Assembly: GCA_964342515.1 (NCBI GenBank)
Contig: CAYFFP010000002.1
Coordinates: 1 to 64,000 of the forward strand
Reading direction: 5' to 3'
DNA from: UBA5004 sp964342515
GTDB lineage: Bacteria > Patescibacteriota > Minisyncoccia > Phycocordibacterales > Zambryskibacteraceae
Length of the DNA: 64,000 nucleotides
How positions within the stretch are numbered: position 1 is the stretch's first letter; every line of letters starts with the position of its first letter. The notes under the pieces were generated by a model. The model was not told the origin of the DNA. It made no database searches and saw nothing but the letters and a program-made list of their open reading frames with translations. Positions 36,007 to 44,321 of the stretch are shown here, one piece after another. The position numbers were made by a program, and so were the translations under genes.

Positions 36007-36059
36007 CCAGCCCCCAATAAGAGCCCCTGGGCTCTTCCCGCAAGGGATAGGGGGGCTGG
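36007..36059 (+). ncRNA. Candidate structured RNA with three-way junction
   Basis: CCAGCCCCC (36007-36015) pairs with GGGGGCTGG (36051-36059). Inside are AAGAGCCC/GGGCTCTT (36019-36036) and CCC-GCAA-GGG (36037-36046), the latter with a GNRA tetraloop. A T-rich stretch (TCGTTTTCTT) follows, as after a terminator. It may be a small RNA or an elaborate terminator. I do not recognise it as a known RNA class. Confidence 0.45.
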
Positions 36060-36097
36060 TCGTTTTCTTAATGTCAGGGTTTTGCCTTGACACCGTT

Positions 36098-36137
36098 ACT
36101 ACAAAATAAGAAAGCTATAGCGTTGTTATTTTGTAGT
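36098..36137 (-). repeat. 12-bp inverted repeat after ruvB
   Basis: ACTACAAAATAA (36098-36109) and TTATTTTGTAGT (36126-36137), perfect arms, 16-nt loop, 8 bp past the ruvB stop. A possible weak terminator of ruvB. Confidence 0.55.
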
Positions 36138-36144
36138 CGTTAAT

Positions 36145-37155
<1,011 letters not shown>

Positions 37156-37187
37156 AAAAATTAATGTGTGCTAGACTGCATCTGCAG

Positions 37188-37315
37188 ATCAAGTTCATAA
37201 ATCTCTAAGCAACGGACGATTTTCTGAGGACACTCTCGGGATCCCGCATTGCGGGATTCTGAGGTTATCCTTAAGAGAATAGTTTGACTTTTGCTTAGAG
37301 ATTTATGAACTTGAT
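37188..37315. mobile_element. 128-bp MITE-like element with perfect 25-bp terminal inverted repeats
   Basis: Left arm 37188-37212 and right arm 37291-37315 are exact reverse complements of each other (left arm begins ATCAAGTTCATAAATC). The 78-bp interior contains a second palindrome centred on ATCCCGCA-T-TGCGGGAT. No coding sequence is convincing. It lies between ruvB and pilB, both reading away from the same side. Size and structure match a miniature inverted-repeat element; no transposase with such ends is in the window. Confidence 0.65.
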
Positions 37316-37343
37316 ATGAGACCGGGTTCCTACCCAGTCTCAT
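37316..37343 (-). other. Hairpin at the 3' end of pilB
   Basis: ATGAGAC and GTCTCAT, with inner GGGT/ACCC, overlapping the pilB stop. No T-run follows on the minus strand, so termination is uncertain. Confidence 0.4.
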
Positions 37344-39013
37344 TCCATCATAACCACTCGCTCCAATTCTTCAAGACTGGTCACTCCCTTAAGCACCTTT
37401 AGCACCCCGTCTTGGGAAAGTGTCAACAACTTCTGGCTCGAAGCGGCCGCGCGGATGTCTCTCTCGGAAGGATTACTAATCACTACTTTTTCAATATTTC
37501 CGTCAATAACGATGGCCTCGAAGATTCCGATGCGTCCCTTGTATCCCAGCAGAGCGCACTTAGGACAGCCGACCGGCACCCAAATCTTCTCCTTCTGTAT
37601 TCCTAGAAGATAACTCTGGTCGGAAATCTCCGATATTATTCTGTCAACGACTTCTTTCTCTTCCCCCTCAAGAGTTTTTTCTTTTTTGCAATAGGGGCAG
37701 AGAGTTCTTACCAGCCGCTGCGCTATGGAAATGTTGAGGGCCGAGCTGACCACTTTAGGGTTCACTCCCAAATCTAGAAGACGGGGGAAGGAGCCCGCGG
37801 CGTTATTGGTGTGAAGAGTTGAGAGCACCAAGTGGCCGGTAAGAGCCGCGTTGACGGCCACTCCTGCCGTCTCGGTGTCGCGGATTTCTCCCACCATGAT
37901 AACGTCCGGGTCTTGTCGTAAGGCGCTCCGGAGTCCTTCGGCGAAAGTGTATCCTTTGTCCGTCTCCGTTTGGGTTTGGACGATGCCCTCTATGTGGTAC
38001 TCAATGGGATTCTCGATGGTAATCACTTTGATTTCCGGAGTGTAAATCTTTTTCAAAAAGGCGTAAAGAGTGGTGGTCTTGCCGCTTCCCGTCGGGCCGG
38101 TGGTCAGGACCATGCCGTTGGGCTTTTTGATTTCTTTATTCAAGATTTCCAAAAGCTTCGGGTGGATGCCAAGCTTCTCGAACGCCACTCCGATGGTCTC
38201 CGGATTTAAAATTCTCAGCACCACCGACTCGCCGTACGGTCCGGGGAGAAGCGAGGTGCGCACCTCGATCTCCGTGCCGGAAAGTTTTATCGAGAAGCGG
38301 CCGTCCTGCGCCTTCTCGTGGATATTTAACTTGAGCTCGCTTACGAGCTTGATGCGGGAGAGCAGAAGCTCATAAGTTTCTTTGTCGAAGAAGAGCACGT
38401 CCGTGAGCACGCCGTCTAGGCGGAGTCGCAGACGGATTTTATCCTCTTCCGGCTCGAGGTGGATGTCAGAGGCATTGAGGGCGAGACCGCCGGAGAGAAT
38501 TATCTCTAAAATGCGGGAGATGCGGTAAGCGCGCTTAAGCTCAAGCACCTCCTCGATCATCTTCTTGACGTCCGGAAGAGTGGCAACCTTCTTCATCATC
38601 TCGAGGATCTCATCGTTTGAGATATCGAGCGCGCCGGAAGTGGTCTCGAAAGAGTAGGAGAGGTCTTTGTACCGGTCCCAAACCTTCTTTAAGCTCGCGT
38701 GCGAGACCATATAGATTTCCGGCTTATAGCCCTCCTGCTTCAGCTCCTCGATAATGCCGCGCGTCTTCGCGTTCTTCGGCGAGAGCACGGCCACGTCGAT
38801 TTCTTTGTCAATGGCGTTAAAGACGGCCATCTCCGCTTCGCGCGCCGCATGCTCTTTGAGAATACGGAGAGCGTCGATATTTATGGGGTGAGTGGAGAGG
38901 TCAAGATAGCCCACGCCGTGGTGCTCCGCCAGTGTTTCGGCAAGCTCTTCCTCCTCGCGGCCTCTTAGCATCCTTAGCCGCTCCTCCTGCTTAGATTCAT
39001 CAAACTTGACCAT
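37340..39013 (-). CDS. pilB: Type IV pilus assembly/type II secretion ATPase PilB (GspE family)
   Basis: 557 aa. N-terminal domain (about 1-150), then Walker A TGPTGSGKTTTLY (about 312), Asp box and Walker B RQDPDVIMVGEIRDTETA, and the tetracysteine zinc motif CPYCKK...CPKC (about 450-500). It powers pilus extension. PilM and PilO-like genes at 48154-50138 are other parts of the system; with comM this suggests competence or adhesion by pili. Confidence 0.94.
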   Translation of the reverse strand: MVKFDESKQEERLRMLRGREEEELAETLAEHHGVGYLDLSTHPINIDALRILKEHAAREAEMAVFNAIDKEIDVAVLSPKNAKTRGIIEELKQEGYKPEIYMVSHASLKKVWDRYKDLSYSFETTSGALDISNDEILEMMKKVATLPDVKKMIEEVLELKRAYRISRILEIILSGGLALNASDIHLEPEEDKIRLRLRLDGVLTDVLFFDKETYELLLSRIKLVSELKLNIHEKAQDGRFSIKLSGTEIEVRTSLLPGPYGESVVLRILNPETIGVAFEKLGIHPKLLEILNKEIKKPNGMVLTTGPTGSGKTTTLYAFLKKIYTPEIKVITIENPIEYHIEGIVQTQTETDKGYTFAEGLRSALRQDPDVIMVGEIRDTETAGVAVNAALTGHLVLSTLHTNNAAGSFPRLLDLGVNPKVVSSALNISIAQRLVRTLCPYCKKEKTLEGEEKEVVDRIISEISDQSYLLGIQKEKIWVPVGCPKCALLGYKGRIGIFEAIVIDGNIEKVVISNPSERDIRAAASSQKLLTLSQDGVLKVLKGVTSLEELERVVMME

Positions 39014-39061
39014 TTCTTAATTATAGTCTAAAAAGCTCAATTTTATGGGGCAATTTGGGTC

Positions 39062-39104
39062 TTGACTTTTTAATACCACTTGTGGTATAATGTAAAAAGA
39101 GGTG
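39062..39104 (+). promoter_or_regulatory. Classical promoter, operator and SD of the 39109 gene
   Basis: TTGACT (39062-39067), 18-bp spacer, TATAAT (39086-39091). The perfect palindrome ATACCAC-TT-GTGGTAT (39073-39088) overlaps the -10. AGAGGTG (39098-39104) precedes the ATG by 4 nt. Confidence 0.65.
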
Positions 39105-39108
39105 AGTC

Positions 39109-39510
39109 ATGAAAAAGTTCTTCTTGCTGACGCTCGTTGCGTTGGTAACGAGCAACTGCGCCACAACCGGTATCGTCGGGGGGCCAATGCGCACCGTAGC
39201 GATGCCCCAAGTCGGGGTCAGAGTGCACGTAGTCAACAACTGCGCGCCTACTCTCGACCTCGAGAGTGACGGCCGCGTCGAAGTCAAAGGAGTGCCATAC
39301 GGCGCTTCGGCCATCGTGTCGCTCTCGTCGAGGCCGTTCTCCGGCTCAAGCCGAGGACTGTTCCTCGTGGCCAAGGGGTATACGCTGAAGAGCGAGTACC
39401 TTGGCTCCGAGACGCGGCAATTCTACGTGAGTATCTACGAAGGTACGCGCGAAGAGGTTTGGGAGATTAATTATTTGCGACTTCCCAGCGGCCGCGGAGG
39501 ATGTGTGTGA
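39109..39510 (+). CDS. Secreted lipoprotein-like protein, unknown function
   Basis: 133 aa with a signal peptide (about 1-18); LVTSNC could be a lipobox but Asn before the Cys is unusual. The rest is beta-rich (VRVHVVNNCAPTLDLESDGR, GVPYGASAIVSL). It resembles a small PEGA-like or surface beta domain. It has its own classical promoter, a Shine-Dalgarno sequence and a UUCG-tetraloop terminator. Codon choice is less lysine-rich than its neighbours. No family assigned. Confidence 0.6.
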   Translation: MKKFFLLTLVALVTSNCATTGIVGGPMRTVAMPQVGVRVHVVNNCAPTLDLESDGRVEVKGVPYGASAIVSLSSRPFSGSSRGLFLVAKGYTLKSEYLGSETRQFYVSIYEGTREEVWEINYLRLPSGRGGCV

Positions 39511-39511
39511 G

Positions 39512-39537
39512 GGCGGGACTTCGGTCCCGCCTTTTTT
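39512..39537 (+). terminator. Intrinsic terminator with UUCG tetraloop
   Basis: GGCGGGAC, loop TTCG, GTCCCGCC, then TTTTTT. It ends the 39109 transcript and the tsaE -10 box overlaps just after it. Confidence 0.92.
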
Positions 39538-39538
39538 G

Positions 39539-39544
39539 TATAAT
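39539..39544 (+). promoter_or_regulatory. -10 box of tsaE, leaderless
   Basis: TATAAT ending 6 nt before the ATG at 39551, directly behind the terminator. Confidence 0.6.
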
Positions 39545-39550
39545 ACGGAC

Positions 39551-39880
39551 ATGCAAGCGACCATCATCGCCCTCCAAGGGGAATTGGGCTCGGGGAAGAC
39601 CACTTTTGCCCAAGCGTTTGGAAAAGTAATAGGAGTAGAAGAAAATATGCCCTCCCCCACATTTGTGGTAATGAAATCCTACGATGTTAACTGGAAGGGC
39701 TTTAAGAAATTAATTCATATTGATGCTTATCGTTTAGAAAAGGAAGACGAACTCCTGCATTTGGGCTGGGACGAGCTCATAAAAGACCCGGAGAATGTTA
39801 TTCTCATTGAATGGCCCGAAAAAGTAGAGAATTTAATTCCGAAACATGCCAAAAGAATCCAATTCAAACATGAAAGCTAA
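39551..39880 (+). CDS. tsaE: tRNA threonylcarbamoyladenosine biosynthesis ATPase TsaE
   Basis: 109 aa. P-loop GELGSGKTTFAQAF, then SPTFVVMKSY and HIDAYRLE, and the terminal ILIEWPEKV. TsaE works with TsaB and TsaD to make t6A37 of ANN-reading tRNAs. The ATG at 39551 follows the -10 by 6 nt; the longer frame to 39503 overlaps the terminator and is not used. It overlaps polA. Confidence 0.92.
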   Translation: MQATIIALQGELGSGKTTFAQAFGKVIGVEENMPSPTFVVMKSYDVNWKGFKKLIHIDAYRLEKEDELLHLGWDELIKDPENVILIEWPEKVENLIPKHAKRIQFKHES

Positions 39881-42248
39881 TAAAGCCAAAGAAGCCAAGA
39901 AGCTTGTATTGCTGGATGCGCACGCCATCATCCACCGCGCTTATCACGCTCTGCCAGAATTTACCGCCTCTTCCACCGGTGAGCCGACCGGGGCGCTCTA
40001 CGGCCTCGTGGCGATGCTCTTGAGGATGATCCAAGAACTGAAGCCGGACTACATCTTGGCCTGCTTCGATCTTGCCCTACCCACGCATAGACACCTTGCC
40101 TACGAGGCCTACAAAGCGGGCAGAAAAGAGATTGATAAAAACCTCGAACTCCAGCTCGAGCGCGCCAAAGATATTTTTACCGCCTTTAACATCCCCATCT
40201 ATTCCCATCCGGGGTTTGAAGCCGATGACATCATTGGCACTATTGTGGAAAAAGTTAAAGAAGGTTCGACCTTGGTGGATATTATCATCGCTTCCGGTGA
40301 CATGGATACCATGCAACTAGTCGACGATAAAAGGGTGCAAGTCTACACTCTAAAAAAGGGTTTGAGTGACACTATTCTTTATGATGAAAAAAAAGTTTTG
40401 GAACGTTTCGGCTTCTCCCCGGAGAGATTAATTGATTACAAGGGTTTGCGCGGTGACCCCTCGGACAANNNNNNNNNNATTATCGGCGTGAAGGGCATAG
40501 GCGAGAAGACCGCCACCACTCTTATACAGGAATTCGGCGATATCGAAAATATTTATAAAAATATTAAAAAGGTTAAGCCGGAAAGGGTCAAGAAACTTCT
40601 GGAAGAAAATGAGGAAGAGGCGCTCTTCTCCAAAACTCTGGCCACCATCCGCATCGACGCGCCGATAAAGTTTCAGTTGCCGCCGGAATGGCGGCCGAAT
40701 TTCGATATCGGTAAAGTTCTGGAATTGTTTAAAGAACTGGGCTTCAGAACTTTGAGTGAAAGAGTTAAAAGTTTATTTAAAGAGGCCGAAGCCGAAGTCG
40801 GAAGACACTCGGTGTCTGGGGTTTCTTCGACACCGAGTGTCGGGGAGACTTCGGCAATAGAATTCAATCCTCGAGAAACCCAAGAGCTCACTCTCATGCT
40901 CTGGGTCATAGATTCGAACTTTACCAATCCGAAGCTCGAGGATGTCTGGAGCTTTACCCGCGCCAAGGATTTGGGAGAAGCGAGAGAGATACTGGAGAAG
41001 GAGCTAGATAAAAGAAAGGTGCGGGAAGTTTTTGAGAAGATCGAGAAACCGCTTATCCCGATGGTGGATGAAATGAATAAGCGCGGTGTCCGTATTGACA
41101 AGAAGATGCTCGGAGAGCTCTCAAAGAATTATCACAAAGAACTGTCCCGTCTGGAGAAAGAGATTTGGAAAGAGGCGGGGGAGGACCTGCCTGCCGGCAA
41201 GGCAGGATTCAACATCAACTCGCCGAAAGTTTTGGCGGATATCCTCTTTAATAAATTGCAATTGGCCGGTAAAAGACAAAAGAAGACCCCCACCGGCGCT
41301 CTCTCGACCAGAGAGAGCGAGCTTGAGAAAATTCGCGATAAACACCCTATCATCGGCCACCTTCTCGAATACCGCGAGCTCTCTAAACTCCTTTCCACCT
41401 ATATCGATGCTATCCCGCCGCTCTTGGATAAAAGCTCGCGTCTCCACTCCACCTTCATCTCGGCCGGCGCCGCGACTGGAAGGATGGCAAGCAATAATCC
41501 CAATCTCCAGAATATTCCGGTAAAAACCGCTCTCGGCCGCGCCATCCGCAAAGCCTTCGTCGCGGAGAAAGGATTCAAACTGGTTTCTCTCGATTACTCC
41601 CAGATCGAGTTGCGCTTGGCGGCCATACTCTCCGGCGATAAGAAGCTTATTGAGATTTTTCAAAATCACGAAGACGCGCATAAAGCAGTAGCGGAAAAAA
41701 TCGGCATAGAGCGCTCCCAAGCAAAGGTGATTAACTTCGGTATTCTCTATGGTATGGGAATTACCGCTCTGCAGAGAAATTTGGGCACAGACAGGAAAGA
41801 GGCGCAGGAATTCTACAATGAATACTTCAAAACTTTTATCGGTCTCGCGGCGTATCTCGATAAGGTGAAAGCCGAGACGGAAAGGAGAGGCTATACGGAG
41901 ACGATGTTCGGCAGACGCCGGTACTTTACCGGCTTCAAGTCTCCACTGCCGTATGTGCGGGCCCAAGCGGAGAGGATGGCCATCAACGCGCCGATTCAAG
42001 GCACCCAAGCCGACCTTATCAAGATTGCGATGAGAGAGATTGTTAAAAAATTTCCCGATGCGAGACTATTGCTTCAAGTCCATGACGAATTGGTTTTTGA
42101 GATTAAAGAAGATGAGGTGGAAGAAAAGGCGCGTGAATTCAAAAAGATAATGGAGACGGTAATTCCGGAAGAAAAGTTGAAAGGGGTGCCTATTGTAGTC
42201 GAGGCGCACGCGGGAGATAATTGGGGAGAGATGGAAAGCTATGGATAA
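39870..42248 (+). CDS. polA: DNA polymerase I with repeat insertions and an assembly gap
   Basis: About 792 aa; an ATG at 39846 would add 8 residues. 5'-3' exonuclease domain (about 1-290, VLLDAHAIIHRAY, KGIGEKTATTLI). The 3'-5' exonuclease region (about 325-420) lacks the usual DExE/YD motifs and looks degenerate. The polymerase domain has motif A VSLDYSQIELRLAAI, motif B QAKVINFGILYGMG and motif C LQVHDELVFEI. Insertions: paired family A palindromes (residues about 312-324) and LPAGKAG (439-446). Ten Ns at 40469-40478 fall inside the conserved GDPSDNI helix-hairpin motif. Confidence 0.94.
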   Translation: MKANKAKEAKKLVLLDAHAIIHRAYHALPEFTASSTGEPTGALYGLVAMLLRMIQELKPDYILACFDLALPTHRHLAYEAYKAGRKEIDKNLELQLERAKDIFTAFNIPIYSHPGFEADDIIGTIVEKVKEGSTLVDIIIASGDMDTMQLVDDKRVQVYTLKKGLSDTILYDEKKVLERFGFSPERLIDYKGLRGDPSDXXXXIIGVKGIGEKTATTLIQEFGDIENIYKNIKKVKPERVKKLLEENEEEALFSKTLATIRIDAPIKFQLPPEWRPNFDIGKVLELFKELGFRTLSERVKSLFKEAEAEVGRHSVSGVSSTPSVGETSAIEFNPRETQELTLMLWVIDSNFTNPKLEDVWSFTRAKDLGEAREILEKELDKRKVREVFEKIEKPLIPMVDEMNKRGVRIDKKMLGELSKNYHKELSRLEKEIWKEAGEDLPAGKAGFNINSPKVLADILFNKLQLAGKRQKKTPTGALSTRESELEKIRDKHPIIGHLLEYRELSKLLSTYIDAIPPLLDKSSRLHSTFISAGAATGRMASNNPNLQNIPVKTALGRAIRKAFVAEKGFKLVSLDYSQIELRLAAILSGDKKLIEIFQNHEDAHKAVAEKIGIERSQAKVINFGILYGMGITALQRNLGTDRKEAQEFYNEYFKTFIGLAAYLDKVKAETERRGYTETMFGRRRYFTGFKSPLPYVRAQAERMAINAPIQGTQADLIKIAMREIVKKFPDARLLLQVHDELVFEIKEDEVEEKAREFKKIMETVIPEEKLKGVPIVVEAHAGDNWGEMESYG
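40469..40478. other. Assembly gap of 10 N in polA
   Basis: Interrupts GDPSD-IIGVKGIG. The family usually has GDxSDN(I/V)xGVxGIG, so the true insert is probably one base, not ten. Confidence 0.8.
40804..40841. repeat. Paired inverted family A palindromes inside polA
   Basis: GACACTCGGTGTC (40804-40816) and GACACCGAGTGTC (40829-40841), 12 nt apart, forming a REPIN-like hairpin. Coding reads RHSVSGVSSTPSVG, in the linker after the 5' exonuclease domain. Confidence 0.85.
41186..41206. repeat. CCTGCC/GGCAGG repeat inside polA
   Basis: 21-bp near-palindrome with arms CCTGCC and GGCAGG around TGCCGGCA; encodes LPAGKAG just before the conserved FNINSP. A one-base variant is at 55893-55913. Confidence 0.75.
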
Positions 42249-42666
42249 GAATCTTTTTGGTGAGCTTGTTGATACCAATCTTATTGGGGAGGAAGATTTG
42301 ATTGGTCCTAAAGCAAAAGTAGATTTCAACATTTTTGCTTTTACCGACGCCATCGGCGCTCGTAAAAAGCGCGATGCGTGGGTGCTATATCAGAAAGCAA
42401 TTGCAGCCGGCATGGATCCAGAGAAAGAAATATTCTGGAGATTGGTCTGGCAGATAAAAACCATGCTTCTGGCAAGCAAAACGAAGAGCGCCTCGGAAGC
42501 AGATATGAAGCCATTTCCTTATAATAAAGCTAAAGGATTTTTAAAAAACTTTTCAACTTCCGAACTTGCAAACTTGTCTGAATCTCTGGTCCTCGGCTAC
42601 CATGCTGCTCGTCGCGGAGAAGGAGAAATAGAGACACTGGTGGAAAAAACCCTTTTAAAACTATAA
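42241..42666 (+). CDS. DNA polymerase III delta subunit, C-terminal-domain-like protein
   Basis: 141 aa. NIFAFTDAIGARKKRDAWVLYQKAIAAGMDPEKEIFWRLVWQIKTMLLA and the following KGFLKNFSTSELANLSESLVL match the helical C-terminal collar of HolA (normally about residues 210-340). The AAA-like part is absent. It overlaps the end of polA by 8 nt, so the two are cotranslated. Either this lineage uses a reduced clamp-loader protein or it is a paralogue; a full-length holA is not in this window. Confidence 0.65.
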   Translation: MDKNLFGELVDTNLIGEEDLIGPKAKVDFNIFAFTDAIGARKKRDAWVLYQKAIAAGMDPEKEIFWRLVWQIKTMLLASKTKSASEADMKPFPYNKAKGFLKNFSTSELANLSESLVLGYHAARRGEGEIETLVEKTLLKL

Positions 42667-42677
42667 TATTGATTTCT

Positions 42678-42748
42678 CCCCCTATAGCTCAGTGGTAGAG
42701 CAGTCGCCTTTTAAGCGATTGACCCAGTTTCGATTACTGGTGGGGGGA
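42678..42748 (+). tRNA. tRNA-Lys(UUU)
   Basis: Acceptor CCCCCTA/TGGGGGG, D arm TAGCTCAGTGGTAGAGC, anticodon loop CTTTTAA, T arm CCAGT-TTCGATT-ACTGG, discriminator A. CCA is not encoded. It abuts the end of the DoxX-like gene. Confidence 0.93.
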
Positions 42749-43153
42749 CTATAAAGGTAAGTCGAAAGCGTAAACGCCGGGGCCCGTAAGCGCAAGCGAT
42801 ACGGAAATTACGAATAAGAGGATATAGAAAACCAGATCACGTTTAAACACTTCGCGGGCCCGCCACTCGATGTAAAGTTCGACGCCCGTAAAAATAGCGA
42901 AGGCAAGCGCGGCCACTTGAGTCCAGAGGCCGATGAGAAGGAGGACACCGCCGATAATCTGCAGCGCTCCGTAGAGAGGGACGAAGAAGCTTGCCGGATT
43001 AAAACCCAAAGTCTCGAAGGAAACCATCCACCGCCCCTTCTCGGACTTGAACAGAAGTACTCCGAGGTCGATAAAGATAAGGCCAAGCACCACGCGCAAG
43101 AGAAACGGCGCCAAAAGCGAGTAATTTAGCAGTTCCGGAAATACACTAAGCAT
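42749..43153 (-). CDS. DoxX-like small membrane protein
   Basis: 134 aa from the ATG at 43153; its minus-strand TATTAT (43165-43160) ends 6 nt upstream. Four membrane helices (about 11-32, 50-75, 79-100, 110-128) with the DoxX-like pattern RVVLGLIFIDLGVLLF, LQIIGGVLLLIG. DoxX proteins lie in respiratory or stress complexes; the role here is unknown. The TrmH gene stop lies 4 nt upstream of this start. Confidence 0.7.
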   Translation of the reverse strand: MLSVFPELLNYSLLAPFLLRVVLGLIFIDLGVLLFKSEKGRWMVSFETLGFNPASFFVPLYGALQIIGGVLLLIGLWTQVAALAFAIFTGVELYIEWRAREVFKRDLVFYILLFVISVSLALTGPGVYAFDLPL

Positions 43154-43157
43154 ATAT

Positions 43158-43622
43158 TTATAATAGCACAAAGAGTGCTATGCCTGTCGAGACAGAAACA
43201 TTCAGAGATTCCTTTTTACCTTGCATTTTTATCTCAACAATCTCATCGGAATTATCAAGGGCTCCCCTTGATACTCCGTCAACTTCATTACCAACGATCA
43301 ATGCAAATTTATTTTTTGTTTTGAAATCTTTTAGATTTTTCGAATTTTCTGTCTGCTCAAGTGCCAAGATTTGAAATTCCTGTTCTTTTAATTCCTCAAT
43401 AACTGAACTTACCGACTTCCCAACCTCCCAACTTACTAACTCTTCCGAACCAAGAGAGACCTTGGCAAAGTCAGCGCGCTTTCTGCCGAATCGGTCCACC
43501 GGAGCAGGGGTAGTGTTAACTAAATAAATCTTCGATACCCCAAATCCCTCTGCAGTTCTAAAAATCGAGCCGGTGTTCTCAACGCTTCGCAGGTTCTCAA
43601 GAATTAATACACAAGTTTTCAT
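43158..43622 (-). CDS. TrmH/SpoU family RNA 2'-O-methyltransferase
   Basis: 154 aa, the minimal SPOUT fold without an extra N-terminal domain. SVENTGSIFRTAEGFGVSKI at the start, ALIVGNEVDGVS, and MQGKKESLNVSVSTGIALF as the knotted SAM site. It methylates a ribose in tRNA or rRNA; the exact target is not clear from the sequence. Ends 4 nt before the DoxX-like start. Confidence 0.9.
   Translation of the reverse strand: MKTCVLILENLRSVENTGSIFRTAEGFGVSKIYLVNTTPAPVDRFGRKRADFAKVSLGSEELVSWEVGKSVSSVIEELKEQEFQILALEQTENSKNLKDFKTKNKFALIVGNEVDGVSRGALDNSDEIVEIKMQGKKESLNVSVSTGIALFVLL
43160..43165 (-). promoter_or_regulatory. -10 box of the DoxX-like gene, leaderless
   Basis: TATTAT on the minus strand, 6 nt before the ATG at 43153; lies inside the 3' end of the TrmH gene. 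Confidence 0.5.
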
Positions 43623-43648
43623 CCTTATGTATATGTTAAGCTAAATTC

Positions 43649-43996
43649 ATGGAAACCAGAATCGTCAAGGACAGAATAACTCTCTTGGAACTAAAGACGC
43701 TGGCTCACGAACAGTATGGCGACATCATCAAGGCAGTGGTGGATATCAAGAATGAGATTATGGGGGTCGGTGGCGAGCTTCATGTTGATATCCAGTCCCT
43801 TCTGATAGAAAAAGAAAATTCCCAAGGGCAGGATACTTGGGGGATAAACTTATATTTAGAAAAGACAGGAGATGATTTTGTCGAATTCGATTCCATGATT
43901 AATCTAAAACCCTCTCTGGGGAATAAGACACGCGGGGTCGAGGATACGGTTATTCAGAGTAAAATCAGAGAGATTATCAAGACATTAATGAACTAA
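43649..43996 (+). CDS. DUF5674-like small protein
   Basis: 115 aa. KDRITLLELKTLAHEQYGDIIKAVVDIKNEIMGVGGELHVDIQSLLIEK... matches a small conserved family known from these genomes as DUF5674. Soluble alpha/beta; function unknown. Extended -10 TGTTAAGCT ends 6 nt before the ATG. The next gene starts 1 nt after its stop, so they are a pair. Confidence 0.75.
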   Translation: METRIVKDRITLLELKTLAHEQYGDIIKAVVDIKNEIMGVGGELHVDIQSLLIEKENSQGQDTWGINLYLEKTGDDFVEFDSMINLKPSLGNKTRGVEDTVIQSKIREIIKTLMN

Positions 43997-43997
43997 G

Positions 43998-44321
43998 ATG
44001 GCGGCGGTATCTAAAGAAAGGTGGAACAAACTTTCTCTGGCTGAACAACTAGGGAATATCGGAAGTGAGGTGGGAAGGGCGGCCAAGTGGCAGGGCAAAG
44101 ATGAGGACTCTTTCTGGGGGGCCGTCACACGAGCGTTGGAACTCTTCGATCTTACTCAACTAGACAGCCGATGGAATGGCCGTCGATCAGAACTGGATAG
44201 AGCCAGAGAATCCTTTGCTGACGCTGTTCTCGGGGGCAAGGTTTACAAGAGTTCCTTGCCAGATTTGGAGCGTTACTTTATGCGATTTGCCCTGTTTGCC
44301 CAGCAAAGAAAATCTATTTAA
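43998..44321 (+). CDS. Helical protein paired with the DUF5674-like gene, unknown function
   Basis: 107 aa, all-alpha, Arg/Trp-rich (RWNKLSLAEQLGNIGSEVGRAAKWQGKDE; LDLTQLDSRWNG). No known motif; a DUF of CPR and archaeal genomes is possible. It follows the DUF5674-like gene by 1 nt and overlaps the end of mutM by 8 nt convergently. Confidence 0.6.
   Translation: MAAVSKERWNKLSLAEQLGNIGSEVGRAAKWQGKDEDSFWGAVTRALELFDLTQLDSRWNGRRSELDRARESFADAVLGGKVYKSSLPDLERYFMRFALFAQQRKSI

Larger units (their letters stand above)
35615..36144. other. 530-bp gene-free region
   Basis: Contains, in order: a terminator (35625-35673), a GTGTCAAC/GTTGACAC palindrome (35689-35729), a hairpin ACTGGCCA/TGGCCGGT followed by TTTTATTT (about 35848-35878), the three-way-junction RNA candidate (36007-36059) and a 12-bp inverted repeat (36098-36137). 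No coding frame is convincing. Confidence 0.6.

Noticed and set aside
37161..37343. 60-codon open frame across the 128-bp element
   Set aside because: Runs through both inverted arms and has no gene-like features. A property of the palindrome.
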